From assembly GCF_011492965.1 (NCBI RefSeq), contig NZ_CP045121.1, forward strand, positions 310,001 to 374,000: DNA of 64,000 nt. The letters are read 5' to 3'. The stretch is from Rubrobacter marinus. Its GTDB lineage: Bacteria; Actinomycetota; Rubrobacteria; Rubrobacterales; Rubrobacteraceae. This document shows positions 17,445-26,368 of this stretch, in pieces; the stretch's first letter is position 1, and every line of letters begins with the position of its first letter. Both the position numbers and the translations under genes were made by a program. The notes beneath the pieces were generated by a model. That model was not told the DNA's origin. It made no database searches and saw only the letters and a list, made by a program, of their open reading frames with translations.

Positions 17445-18395
17445 ATGAGCACTTTGCAACTGACGACCCTGGGCGAGGCTCTGGTGGTGATGGACCCCGT
17501 CTCCAGGGGGCACCTCAGGCACGTCGGCGGGTTCGAGAAGAACCTGGGCGGGGCCGAGCTCAACGTGGCGGTGGGCCTCTCGAGGCTCGGGCACCGGGTC
17601 GGGTGGGCGGGGCGGCTCGGCGACGACGAGTTCGGGAAGGAGATCCTGACCTTCGCGCGGGGAGAAGGGGTGGACGTCTCCGGGGCGGCCATGGACACCG
17701 AGGCCCCGACCGGCCTCTACTTCAAGGAGTGGAGGGCCCTCGGCCAGCTGCGCGTCTATTACTACCGGGCGGGCTCGGCGGCGAGCCGGATGCGTTTCGA
17801 GGACCTGGACCTGGAGCACCTGCTCTCCGGCGAGATCCTGCACCTCACCGGCATCACGCCCGCCCTCTCGGAGGGCTGCCACGACCTGGTCGAGCGCCTC
17901 CTCTCCGCGGCCAACGAGCGGGGCGTCGCCGTCTCCTTCGACGTCAACGTGCGGTGGAAGCTGTTCGAGGGGCGCGACCCGCGCATGGTCCTGGGTCCCC
18001 TCGCCGCCCGCGCCGACCTCGTCTTCCTCTCGGACGAAGAGGCCGAGCTCCTGTTCGGGGGGAGCGATCCGGCCTCCATCCAGGAGGCCATGCCGGGCAC
18101 AAGGGCCGGGACCGTGGTCGTCCACGGGGCGGCGGGCGCCTTCGCCGTGGAGGAGGGAGGCGTCTTCGAGAAGGCGTCCTACCCGGTGGAGGTGGTGGAT
18201 ACCGTGGGGGCGGGCGACGCGTTCGTCGCGGGGTTTCTCTCCGGGCGGCTGAGGGGTTGGAACGCGGAGGAGTGCCTGGACATGGCCAACGCCTGCGGCG
18301 CGTGCGCGGTCACCGTGCCGGGGGACCTCAAGGGGCTCCCCACGACCGAAGAAGCCCTGGCGCTCATGCGCGGTCGTCCGGGCGTCGAGCGCTAG
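17445..18395 (+). CDS. kdgK: PfkB-family sugar kinase, 2-keto-3-deoxygluconate kinase-like
   Basis: ATG 17445 follows GGGGAGG; 316 residues. PfkB features: GGAELNVAVGLSRLG near residue 32 (first signature), the substrate-lid region, DVNVRWKLF near 165, and the anion-hole/catalytic motif DTVGAGDAFVAGF near 250 with the catalytic Asp. The YYYRAGSAASRM segment is characteristic of KDG kinases. It would phosphorylate 2-keto-3-deoxygluconate to KDPG. The next gene, 17 bases downstream, is the KDPG aldolase, which supports the assignment. Fructokinase or ribokinase are less likely. Confidence 0.86.
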   Translation: MSTLQLTTLGEALVVMDPVSRGHLRHVGGFEKNLGGAELNVAVGLSRLGHRVGWAGRLGDDEFGKEILTFARGEGVDVSGAAMDTEAPTGLYFKEWRALGQLRVYYYRAGSAASRMRFEDLDLEHLLSGEILHLTGITPALSEGCHDLVERLLSAANERGVAVSFDVNVRWKLFEGRDPRMVLGPLAARADLVFLSDEEAELLFGGSDPASIQEAMPGTRAGTVVVHGAAGAFAVEEGGVFEKASYPVEVVDTVGAGDAFVAGFLSGRLRGWNAEECLDMANACGACAVTVPGDLKGLPTTEEALALMRGRPGVER

Positions 18396-18411
18396 GGAGG
18401 GAGACGGGAGC

Positions 18412-19056
18412 ATGGAGCGAGATTCGATCCTGAAGAGGACCGGGGACCTGGGGCTCGTGGCCGTGGTTCGGGGGGAGTCGCGGGAGGCCGCGCTGGAGGT
18501 GGTCGACGCCCTCGTCGAGGGCGGCGTCCTGGGCATCGAGATCACCTTCACCACCCCCGATGCCCCGCTGGTCATACGGGACCTGAACGAGAAGTACGGA
18601 GACGACATCCTCCTCGGCGCCGGGACCGTGATCACCCGCGGACAGGCGGAGGAGTCGGCGAGGGCCGGGGCGACCTTCCTCGTCAGCCCGGGCTCGGACC
18701 CGGAGCTTCTGCCCGCCATGCTGGACACCGGTCTCCTGGTGCTGCCGGGCGCCCTCACACCCTCTGAGGTAATGATCGCCCGCAGGCTGGGCGCGCAGGC
18801 GTTGAAGCTCTTCCCGGGCTCCCTGGGCGGTCCGTCCCACCTCAAGGCCCTGCGCGGCCCCTTCCCCGACGTGCCCTTCATACCCACGGGCGGCGTCTCC
18901 TTGGACAACATCGCCGACTGGTTCGCGGCCGGTGCCCTCGCGGTCGGCGCCGGAGGAGCCCTGGTCCCGTCGTCGCTGGGGGGGCGAGACCGCGGCGAGG
19001 TAGTCGAGACGGCGCGGCGGTTCGCCGAGGCCGTGCGTGCGGCCAGGGAGCGCTGA
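18412..19056 (+). CDS. eda: 2-dehydro-3-deoxyphosphogluconate (KDPG) aldolase
   Basis: ATG 18412 follows GGGAGGGAGACGGGAGC; 214 residues, the usual class I KDPG aldolase size. VVRGES at the N-terminus, the catalytic Glu in GIEITFTTPDA near 43, GAGTVI, and the Schiff-base Lys in AQALKLFPGSLGG near 126 are all present, with PTGGVSLDN near 157 as the phosphate site. It cleaves KDPG to pyruvate and glyceraldehyde 3-phosphate. It is the last gene of the operon beginning at 8490. No 6-phosphogluconate or gluconate dehydratase is seen in the window. Confidence 0.93.
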   Translation: MERDSILKRTGDLGLVAVVRGESREAALEVVDALVEGGVLGIEITFTTPDAPLVIRDLNEKYGDDILLGAGTVITRGQAEESARAGATFLVSPGSDPELLPAMLDTGLLVLPGALTPSEVMIARRLGAQALKLFPGSLGGPSHLKALRGPFPDVPFIPTGGVSLDNIADWFAAGALAVGAGGALVPSSLGGRDRGEVVETARRFAEAVRAARER

Positions 19057-19414
19057 GCGGGCAAAGCCGTTCGGTAGGTACGGTGGGATGAGAGGAAAGA
19101 GGCAGGGGCGCGGGCTCAACCACCTGGTCGGGACGTCAGGGGCAGAGACCTGGCCGGTCGCGTCTTCGCGGAAGCGGAGACGGCGAGGAACGGGCAGACC
19201 TTGGAGATAACGGACGTAAGGACGGCCGTGGCGTAGGCAAACCCCGACGCCAAGACGGGCGTACCGCCGACGAACCGGCGATGCATGGTTCTCTCGACGC
19301 TCCTACCTCTCGCAGGTCTCGCCCTTGGGGAGGTCCCCTACGGCGCGCTCCCTCCCGGTGCGTTCTGGTAAGGTCCGGGGCGTCCGTGTATGTCGAGCGT
19401 AACTGGCGGTTCTG
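19057..19414. other. Intergenic stretch after the sugar operon
   Basis: About 360 bases with no gene I can support. Short frames are unlike coding sequence and I see no U-tailed terminator. Confidence 0.4.
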
Positions 19415-20218
19415 GTGAAGCCACCGAGCGACGAGAAGCGAAGGCTGCGGGACGATCCGGACCTCCGGGAAGACCTTCGACGGCGTCTGGACCGGTACCT
19501 GGACCTGCCGCTAGCCCTGGCCTCCGTGCTGCTGATCTTGATAGCCGTGATCGAGCTGGGCGGTGAGCCGTCCGGGCCCTGGAGCGGCCGCCTGATGGTC
19601 CTGGGATGGGTCTTGTGGGGGCTCTTCTTCGCCGAGTTCGTCGCGAAGTTCGTGCTGGCGCCCAACAAGCGTGCGTACCTCAAACACCATCCTCTGGACC
19701 TGCTGGTCCTGCTGGTGCCCTTCCTGCGCTTCCTCCGGGTGCTCCGCGTCCTGCGCGCCACCCGGGCCTTCCCCGTGTTCCGGCTCCTGGTCTTCGGCGG
19801 CCGGGGGTCGGGCGCGGCCCTCGTCCTCCTCCGACGCCGCAGGCTCGGACAGCTCGCCCTCGTCTCCGTGATCGTGGTCCTCATCGGGGCCGCGGCCGGG
19901 TTCGCCCTGGAGGCCGGAGCGCCCGGTGCGGTGATAACGGATCTCGGCGACGCGTTGTGGTGGTCGGCCGCTCTCCTCACCACCGTCGGCAGCGAGCTCT
20001 ACCCCGTGACGGCCGCCGGCCGCGTCCTGGGCTTTCTCCTGATGCTGTACGCCGTCGGCGTCTTCTCCTACCTCATCGCCTCCGTCGCCTCCATCCTCGT
20101 CGGCCTCGACGCCGGGGAGGCGCGGCAAGAGGAAGCGCCGCCTCGGGGGAAGAGCGTCCGGATCACCGCGGACGAGGTCGAGACCCTGCGTCGCATCGTC
20201 GACAAAACGAGAGAATAA
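19415..20218 (+). CDS. Voltage-gated-like potassium/ion channel protein with variant selectivity filter
   Basis: GTG 19415; 267 residues with about six hydrophobic segments. TM4 is a short voltage-sensor-like helix with regularly spaced arginines (FLRFLRVLRVLRATRAF, near 107-123). The pore loop reads ALWWSAALLTTVGSELYPVT near 190. The canonical K+ filter TVGYGD is here TVGSEL, so the GYG signature is missing. A soluble tail of about 40 residues ends in charged helix. The general 6TM channel architecture is clear; ion selectivity is uncertain because of the filter change. It is monocistronic, convergent with the metallophosphatase gene. Confidence 0.75.
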   Translation: MKPPSDEKRRLRDDPDLREDLRRRLDRYLDLPLALASVLLILIAVIELGGEPSGPWSGRLMVLGWVLWGLFFAEFVAKFVLAPNKRAYLKHHPLDLLVLLVPFLRFLRVLRVLRATRAFPVFRLLVFGGRGSGAALVLLRRRRLGQLALVSVIVVLIGAAAGFALEAGAPGAVITDLGDALWWSAALLTTVGSELYPVTAAGRVLGFLLMLYAVGVFSYLIASVASILVGLDAGEARQEEAPPRGKSVRITADEVETLRRIVDKTRE

Positions 20219-20410
20219 AGCCAGCGGATCGTCTCTTGAGGGCGACCAGGAAGACGAAGCGCCAGAAGGATACCCTGGAGAGACCCGACGCGGCGGGCAT
20301 CCGGCCGCCGTGGCCTCGACGCTCCGTCGCGTCCGCTTCGCCGCGGCTTCGCGGGGGGAGGGCACGCGATGAGCCTCCCCGTCGAGGCCGTCCTTACCCT
20401 CCAAAGAAGC

Positions 20411-21835
20411 TCATCGGTCTCTGGACGGCGTCCCGCGCGCCGAGATCCGGGGCTCCGCGCCCGGGTCGGGCTGGGCCGGCAGGCGTCCCAGGACCGCCAG
20501 CCGCTCGGTGGCCCGCAGGCTTCGGGGCGCGGGCTTCGGGTGTCTCCAGAGCTCCGTCCGGATCTCCGTGCCTTCCAGGTAGACGCGCGCGTGGGTCTGC
20601 ACGAACTCCGACACGTACACCGGGGGGCCGCCGAAGCGCGCAGGGACCGGCCGGAGCTGCCTGAGCCAGCAGCCGGAGTTGATGACCACGGCCTCCCCGG
20701 CCTCCCTCGGGATGCGGGAGAGCGCGGGCGCGTGGGTGTGCCCCGAGACGAAGACGTCGATCTCCCGGCCCGGGAGGTCCCGCCGTTGCGGCGGGTGGCC
20801 GTCGGACCCGAGGAGGGCTTCTATCCCGTCGGCGGACGAGCCCGTTCGGGGGGCGTTGCTCGCCTCTCCGGGCAACCGCGAGGTCACGGAGGAGATCGTG
20901 CGGGTCGCCGCCCGCCGGACCGCGAGGAAGAAGAGGACGAGCACGGTGACGAGCAGCAGCCCGTCCCAGGCGACCTCCCCGAAGACGGCCTGCACGACCG
21001 GCAGCGTGGCGTAGCTGTCCCAGAAAGAGACGGCCCGCGAGCCGCTCGACGAGACGGCGATCCCGTACGCGACGATCCTGTAAGCCGCGTACCCGACGAG
21101 CAGCGGCAGCAGCAGGTAGGTCGCCACCCGGCTCAGGAGGTCGTAGAAGACGCGGCCGGCCACCCACTCGGGGATGCCCACCACCGGGTAGACCATGCCC
21201 ATGTCCCGCAGATCCAGGTCCCTGCCTATGCGCCCCGCCGGCGCGATGCGCCGCACCACGTCGGTGACGATGTGGTCCCCGAAGGGCGTGTCGAGGGGAT
21301 CTTCGTAGTCCGTTATCGTGTTGGCCGGGTCGAACTGGTTGCCGTGCTCGCAGTAGATCAGCCCTTCCGGGGCCGACCCGAACCGGGCGGCGTACGAGAG
21401 CGCGAACTCGTCCACCAGCCCCTCGTCGCGCAGCGTGTACCGGATCTCCTCGTTCCACCAGACCTCCGCGTCGTGGTTGCCCGGCAGGTAGAGGACCCGG
21501 CGGTCCGGGCCGCCCGCGAGGGACCGCAACGCGGAGAAGAGCCGCCGGTACTCCGGGCGCGAGATCGTCATCGAGGCCCGGTTCTCCCCGGCGGGCACCT
21601 CGCCGATCTTCAGGAAGTCGAAGAAGTCCCCGGCCAGCACCAGCTCCACGGGCCCGTCGTGGCCCGAGACCTCCCCGAAGAGGGCGGCGAGCTCCTCGGG
21701 CGACTCGAAGTAGTCCTGGCCCGGGTCGCCGCCGATGTGGGCGTCCGAGACGAAGACCACGAGCGTGTCGTCCCGGAGCGTCCTCGTGCCGGCGGGAGGG
21801 CCTGCTCCTTCCCCGGCCTCGCTAGGCCGGGTCAT
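20411..21835 (-). CDS. Metallophosphoesterase with internal transmembrane segments
   Basis: The 474-residue protein has all calcineurin-like metal motifs: FVSDAHIGGD (DxH), LAGDFFDF (GDxxD), YLPGNHD, CEHGNQFD and, far downstream, VSGHTHAP (GHTH). Between the CEHG and GHTH motifs lies an insertion of about 160 residues with two or three membrane spans (near 238-262 and 285-305). The catalytic domain is thus split by a membrane-embedded insert. The soluble part resembles UDP-2,3-diacylglucosamine hydrolase-like phosphatases, but the substrate is unknown. Start ATG 21835. Confidence 0.8.
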   Translation of the reverse strand: MTRPSEAGEGAGPPAGTRTLRDDTLVVFVSDAHIGGDPGQDYFESPEELAALFGEVSGHDGPVELVLAGDFFDFLKIGEVPAGENRASMTISRPEYRRLFSALRSLAGGPDRRVLYLPGNHDAEVWWNEEIRYTLRDEGLVDEFALSYAARFGSAPEGLIYCEHGNQFDPANTITDYEDPLDTPFGDHIVTDVVRRIAPAGRIGRDLDLRDMGMVYPVVGIPEWVAGRVFYDLLSRVATYLLLPLLVGYAAYRIVAYGIAVSSSGSRAVSFWDSYATLPVVQAVFGEVAWDGLLLVTVLVLFFLAVRRAATRTISSVTSRLPGEASNAPRTGSSADGIEALLGSDGHPPQRRDLPGREIDVFVSGHTHAPALSRIPREAGEAVVINSGCWLRQLRPVPARFGGPPVYVSEFVQTHARVYLEGTEIRTELWRHPKPAPRSLRATERLAVLGRLPAQPDPGAEPRISARGTPSRDR

Positions 21836-21929
21836 GGCGACGTTCCGAAGGTCGCGCGGGCCGGAGAACCGCCGACGTTGGTTCCCGGTTCGCGCTTCCC
21901 TTCCACTGCTCTCGCCTCTCCTCCTGGCG

Positions 21930-23611
21930 CTAGATATGGCTCAGGTACTCGTGTACTTGCTGGATGGCGACGGACCCCTCTCCGACGGCCGAGGCCACCC
22001 GCTTCACCGAACCATACCTCACGTCCCCCACGGCGAAAACGCCGGGCATGCTGGTCTCCATGAGCAGCGAGGGGCGCCGCGTCGACCGTCCTTCCGCGGT
22101 CCCTTCCCGCGTCAGGTCCTGCCCGGTGGCTACGAAGCCCCCCTCGCCGCGCTCGATCTCCCCCGGCATCCAGCCCGTTCGCGGCCGGGCCCCGATAAGG
22201 ACGAAGAGGGCCGCGGCCGGGACGGTCTCCGTCCGTCCGGTGGAGGCGTCCCGGAGGACGAGGCGCTCGAGGCGTCCCGCGCCCCCGCCGCCCACGACGC
22301 GGGTGCCCAGGCGCACCCGGACGTTCTCCGAGGCCTCGATCTGCGTGACGAGGTAGTCGGACATTCGAGCGGACAGGGAGTCGCCGCGCGCGAGGAGGGT
22401 GACGCGCGAGGCGTACTTCGAGAGGTGTATCGCCGCCTGCCCGGCGGAGTTCGCGCCGCCGACCACGTACACCTCCTGGCCCGTCATGGCCGCGGCCTCG
22501 GTCGTCGCGGCGCCGTAGAACACCCCGACGCCGCTCAGCGCCTCTAGCTCCGGGACGTCCAGGCGCCGGTAGGAGGCCCCCGTCGCCACGACTACCGCCC
22601 GCCCGGAGACCTCGGTCCCGTCCGAGAGGGCGACCGCGAGCTCTTCGCCCTTCCGCCGCAGTCCGACGGCGTCGCGCATCAGCTTGAAGCCGGCGCCGAA
22701 GGAGGCCGCCTGATGGAAAGCATCCCTGGCCAGCCGCTGGCCGCTGACCCCCCGCGCGAAGCCGAGGTAGTTCCGGATCAGGGAGCTCTTCCCGGCCTGG
22801 CCGCCCACGGCCTCGCCCTCCACGACGAGGGTGGACAGCCCCTCCGACGCCCCGTAGACCGCGGCGGCCAGCCCCGCGGGCCCACCGCCGACGACGACCA
22901 GGTCGAAGCTTTGCCCTTTGGGGAGGGCGTCCGCGCCCGCGTAGGCGTCGGCGACCTCCTCGTTCGAGGGGTCTTGCAGCACCCGCCCGTCGGGCATCGC
23001 GAGCACCGGCCACCGCACCGCCGTCCGGTCCGTCCCCCCGAGGATCTCGGCGCCCTCCTTCGAGTCGGCGGGGTAGAAGGCGGACGCGACCAGGTAGCGT
23101 TCGAAGATGTCCCTCAGCTCGTGGGTGCGCGGGGACCGCCGCTCGCCGACGATGCGGACCGCGGGGTTCGTCTCGGAGCGGTGGGGCCAGCTCCACTCTT
23201 CCAGGAGGTCCGTGACGGCCCGGTGGAACCCGTCGTTTGGGGGCGGCCCCGGCCTGGGCTCGAAGTGGTCGATCCGCCCGAGCGCCATGGCCTGGGGCAG
23301 TACGGTCCCGGTGCTCCTCTCCGTCGGCGCGGTCAGGAGCAGCCGACGGGCGGTGGGATCTACCCCTTCACGCGCGCCAGGAAACCGACGCCGTCCGTCC
23401 CGTCTAGAAGCTGGTCCGCCAGGACGAGGGCGACGCGCGCGCCGGCGGCCTTCAGGTCCTGCAAGGACCCCAACGCCCGCTCCGGCGACTCCTCGCACGC
23501 GACGCGGTAGTCCTCGGCGTAGCGGGCGTGCAGCTCGCGCGAGATCGTGCGCAGGTCCTCCGGCCGGTCGCAGACGGCGAGGATCACCGGCTTGGTGGGG
23601 CGCGGCCTCAT
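21930..23611 (-). pseudogene. Response-regulator-like receiver fused to thioredoxin-reductase-like FAD oxidoreductase, one frameshift
   Basis: ATG 23611 overlaps the upstream stop (ATGA). The N-terminal receiver-like domain contains ILAVCDRPEDLRTISREL and VALVLADQLLDGTDG. After a glutaredoxin-like middle region, the FAD domain has VVVGGGPAGLAAAVYGASEG, VEGEAVGGQAGKSS, an NADP-site VVGGANSAGQAAIHLSK and a closing GVFAVGDVRYG. The CxxC of true thioredoxin reductases is replaced by YGAATTEA, as in known fused response regulator/TrxR proteins. At 23365 VKG runs into a stop; one extra G in a GGGG run continues it as VKGVDPTARR. The break is probably an assembly error. Confidence 0.82.
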
Positions 23612-24261
23612 GCCCCGCGCCTTCGGAGCCGGCGCAGCGCGCGGTCCCCGTAGACCTGCCAGAGCCCTCCCAGAAACAGGGCGTCGAACCGTCCGATGGC
23701 CGCGGCGCGTGCCGCCGGCGAGTCCCCGCCGGCCCGGAAGGTAGCGAGCTGCCTGAGAAAGCCCGGCACCCTCAAGCGGAGGATGCCCGATGCGACCGTC
23801 TCGGCCGGCTCGTCGCCCTCCTCCACGTGGCCGCGCGACACACGGGTGTACAGGGTAGTGGTGTCGCGCCAGACGCGGATGCCGGAGCCCGCACCGACGA
23901 ACTTGGTGCCGGTCAGGGTGAGCGGATGGCCGACGCCGTCGCGGAAGAAGAGGCGGTAGAGCATCCGCTTCCGGCCCGGGCCGGCCTCGTCGACGAGGAG
24001 GTTGAAGGCGCCGCCTTCCACGGGCAGCCGGCCGCCGAGCGCCTCGCATTCGACGAACCCCTGCACGCCCGCCGCGCGGCGGGCGTCGGCGGCGAAACGG
24101 TCGAGGTCCTCGACCTCGATGGTGAGATGGAACATCAGGCGGGTGCCCGCCTCGCGCCCCTCCCGAGCGCCGCGTTCGTAGTCCTCCTCCCCGAACGAGA
24201 CGTAACCCTTCATCTCCTCGGTGAAGCGGACGCCCGTGCGGGCTCTCGCGTTGCCGGTCAT
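23608..24261 (-). CDS. Uncharacterised protein, domain that accompanies cholesterol-oxidase-like GMC enzymes
   Basis: ATG 24261; 217 residues, soluble. The N-terminus TGVRFTEEMKGYVSFGEED, then GTRLMFHLTIEVEDLDRF and GHPLTLTGTKFVG, recall a domain that I remember as fused to or next to GMC/cholesterol-oxidase-like proteins in actinobacteria and proteobacteria; this is recognition from memory, not a search. The nearest GMC oxidoreductase is at 24573-26288, on the same strand and upstream, which fits. Its stop overlaps the start of the REC-TrxR gene. Biochemical role unknown; it could bind a lipid-like substrate. Confidence 0.6.
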   Translation of the reverse strand: MTGNARARTGVRFTEEMKGYVSFGEEDYERGAREGREAGTRLMFHLTIEVEDLDRFAADARRAAGVQGFVECEALGGRLPVEGGAFNLLVDEAGPGRKRMLYRLFFRDGVGHPLTLTGTKFVGAGSGIRVWRDTTTLYTRVSRGHVEEGDEPAETVASGILRLRVPGFLRQLATFRAGGDSPAARAAAIGRFDALFLGGLWQVYGDRALRRLRRRGA

Positions 24262-24280
24262 GTGGTCGGACCGTCCTTTA

Positions 24281-24526
24281 CTAGCCGGTAGCGTTCGCGG
24301 TTCCGTGCCGGCGCCGCCGGCGGGCGCGGGAGATCTGACGCCTCGGGCGCGCCTGCTGCCACATCGTCACACCGGTCAGGACGAGGGCGGGGATCGGGCC
24401 GACCTGCGCGAAGGGGACGAACGCCTCGCTCTCGCGCCGGGGTGTAGACGAAGGCGCCGAGAAGCCACGCCATCGGCAGGTGCGTCCATCGCATCGACGT
24501 CCTCATCGCCCTGTTTGCGTCCTCAT
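24281..24526 (-). pseudogene. Small membrane protein (paralogue of the 29236-29589 gene), broken frame
   Basis: ATG 24526 has a good site (GGAGGGGGAACACC) but the frame meets a stop. Resuming at ATG 24506 gives RWTHLPMAWLLGAFVYTPAR, then a second break near 24430, then EAFVPFAQVGPIPALVLTG and VTMWQQARPRR to a stop at 24281. Piece by piece it matches the intact small protein at 29236-29589 (RWTHLLVGFLIGVLVYTPAR, EAFVLLMQ, MWQQGRIRR). The second break is explained by loss of one CG from a CGCGCG run. It has two membrane spans and no known function. Confidence 0.55.
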
Positions 24527-24572
24527 GGTGTTCCCCCTCCGTCCCGGCGGTCCGATCCTCATGGATAGGCCC

Positions 24573-26288
24573 TCATCCGGCCGAACCGTTCTTTCGTTCG
24601 ATCATCCCGTCCGCGAAGCGGTCCGCGAGGGCGGCGATGGTAAGGCTCGGGTTGGCGCCGACCGGCCCGGGCATGACCGCGCCGTCGGCCACGTAGAGGC
24701 CCGGGTAGCCGAAGACCTCGCCGGAGGAGTCCACCACGCCTTCATCCGCATTGCGGCCCATCGGGCAGCCGCCGAGGGGGTGGACGGTGATCAGGCGGTT
24801 CAGGTCGGTGACGATGCGGCCCAGAGACCTCAGGGGGTCGTGCACGAAGCGGGCGCCCAGGGCGTCGGAGATCCTCCTCGACGCGTCCCTGACGCGCTCG
24901 AAGTGCGCGCCGGACTTGCGGTGCTTCCAGTTTATGTCGAGCCTGCCCGAGCGCAGCGTCATGCGCCCGTTGGGGAGGTCCCGGCCCATGCCGAGGAGCG
25001 GCAGCACCCCGGCCGAGAGCGCGGTGTTGGCGAGCACGTCGGAGAGCTCGACGCTGAGGTTCGGGTCCGCGCTCACCCCGAACCAGTCCCATATGAAACG
25101 GCGCTTGACGAGCCGCCAGATCGACCCCGGGAGGTTTATCGTCTGCAGCATCCAGGCCAGGTGCTGAGGAAACCCGGCGTCCTCCAGATAAAATCCGCGG
25201 CCCTCCCCGCCGTCGGCCGCGTCGGCGCCCCGGACGGCGCTCGTGATGACGGGCCCGAAGCCGGGATCTATGACGCGCGGGACCCGTCCCTCCTCGGTCT
25301 CGCGGGTGGCCCCGACGGCGAGGGTGAGGTAGTCCCCGTTGCCGCAGAAGCGCGTGCCCAAGGTCTTGCTCACGCGCGGGAAGGCGCTCCGGTTCTTCAA
25401 GAGCAGATAGGTGGATCCCAGAGCGCCGGCCGAGAGGATCAGGCGGTCGGCCGTGAGGGTCCGCGGCCCCGGTGAGCCGTCGGAGCCGGGCGAGATCGGG
25501 TGTTCCCTGTAACGGACGGAATACCCTCCGCCGGCTTCGCTCCGCGGCTCGAAGGCCTCGACCTCGCAGCCGGTCCGGAGCTGCGCGCCGAGGCGCTTGG
25601 CCGCGGAGAGGTAGTTGTAGTCGAGGGTGTTCTTGGACCCGTAGTTGCACCCGAAGTCGCACTCGCCGACGAGCCTGCAGGTCTGGCGGGTGCGGCCGTG
25701 GAGGTTGCCGTGCTCCTCCCGGATCGGCTCTCCCGGCACCGGCTCCTCGCCCTCGGCGGGGGCGAAGGTGACGGCGAGGTTGGGGAAGAACGGCTCCATC
25801 CCGGCTTTCCTCGCCGCCTCCCTGAAGGCTACGGTCTTCGACGTGCCGCTGTAGGGCTCCGTGTCGAAGGGATACTTCTCGGGGCGCAGCATCCCTTCGA
25901 CTTGATCGTAGTGCGGGTCGAGGTCGTCGCGCGTTACGGGCCAGTATTCCAGGCCGCCGCGCCGGAGGTCCTCCCTGGCGAACCACTTCTCGTCCTTGCG
26001 CAGGAGGACGTTCGCGTAGATGAGCGAGCCGCCGCCGAGCCCGCTGGCGACGAGGGCGTGGACCCTGTGGAAGGACCAGAAGTCGTAGAGGCCGTGCAGC
26101 CCCTCGCTCGGGTCCCAGAAGTTCTCGCGCATCGTGTAGGGGCTGCGGGGGAACGAGCCCGGCGGGTAGGCCTTGCCCCGCTCCAGGAGGCACACGCTCA
26201 GGCCCGCCTCCGCGAGGCGGTAGGCCGTCACCGAGCCGCCGAACCCGCTGCCTACTACGATCGCGTCGAAGTGGGTCTCTTCCATCAC
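24573..26288 (-). CDS. GMC oxidoreductase, cholesterol-oxidase-like
   Basis: ATG 26288 (GGAGGGAGC upstream; the next codon ATG is also possible); 571 residues. FAD-binding VVGSGFGGSVTAYRLAEAG at residue 11, SGLGGGSLIYANVLLR, the cysteine-containing GECDFGCNYGSKNTLDYNYL near 215, and the C-terminal GMC signature ITVHPLGGCPMGRNADEGVV and GAVMPGPVGANPSLTIAALA are present. GMC enzymes of this subgroup oxidise sterols or other bulky alcohols. No signal peptide is seen, so it is cytoplasmic or peripheral. It is transcribed with the small membrane protein, the accompanying-domain protein and the REC-TrxR fusion. Confidence 0.86.
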   Translation of the reverse strand: MMEETHFDAIVVGSGFGGSVTAYRLAEAGLSVCLLERGKAYPPGSFPRSPYTMRENFWDPSEGLHGLYDFWSFHRVHALVASGLGGGSLIYANVLLRKDEKWFAREDLRRGGLEYWPVTRDDLDPHYDQVEGMLRPEKYPFDTEPYSGTSKTVAFREAARKAGMEPFFPNLAVTFAPAEGEEPVPGEPIREEHGNLHGRTRQTCRLVGECDFGCNYGSKNTLDYNYLSAAKRLGAQLRTGCEVEAFEPRSEAGGGYSVRYREHPISPGSDGSPGPRTLTADRLILSAGALGSTYLLLKNRSAFPRVSKTLGTRFCGNGDYLTLAVGATRETEEGRVPRVIDPGFGPVITSAVRGADAADGGEGRGFYLEDAGFPQHLAWMLQTINLPGSIWRLVKRRFIWDWFGVSADPNLSVELSDVLANTALSAGVLPLLGMGRDLPNGRMTLRSGRLDINWKHRKSGAHFERVRDASRRISDALGARFVHDPLRSLGRIVTDLNRLITVHPLGGCPMGRNADEGVVDSSGEVFGYPGLYVADGAVMPGPVGANPSLTIAALADRFADGMIERKNGSAG

Positions 26289-26368
26289 GCTCCCTCCCGC
26301 CGGACTTCGGGTAATGGTAACTCGGGCGCGGGCCGCCGCGGCTTCTGGTCGCGCTCGGGCGACACCTC

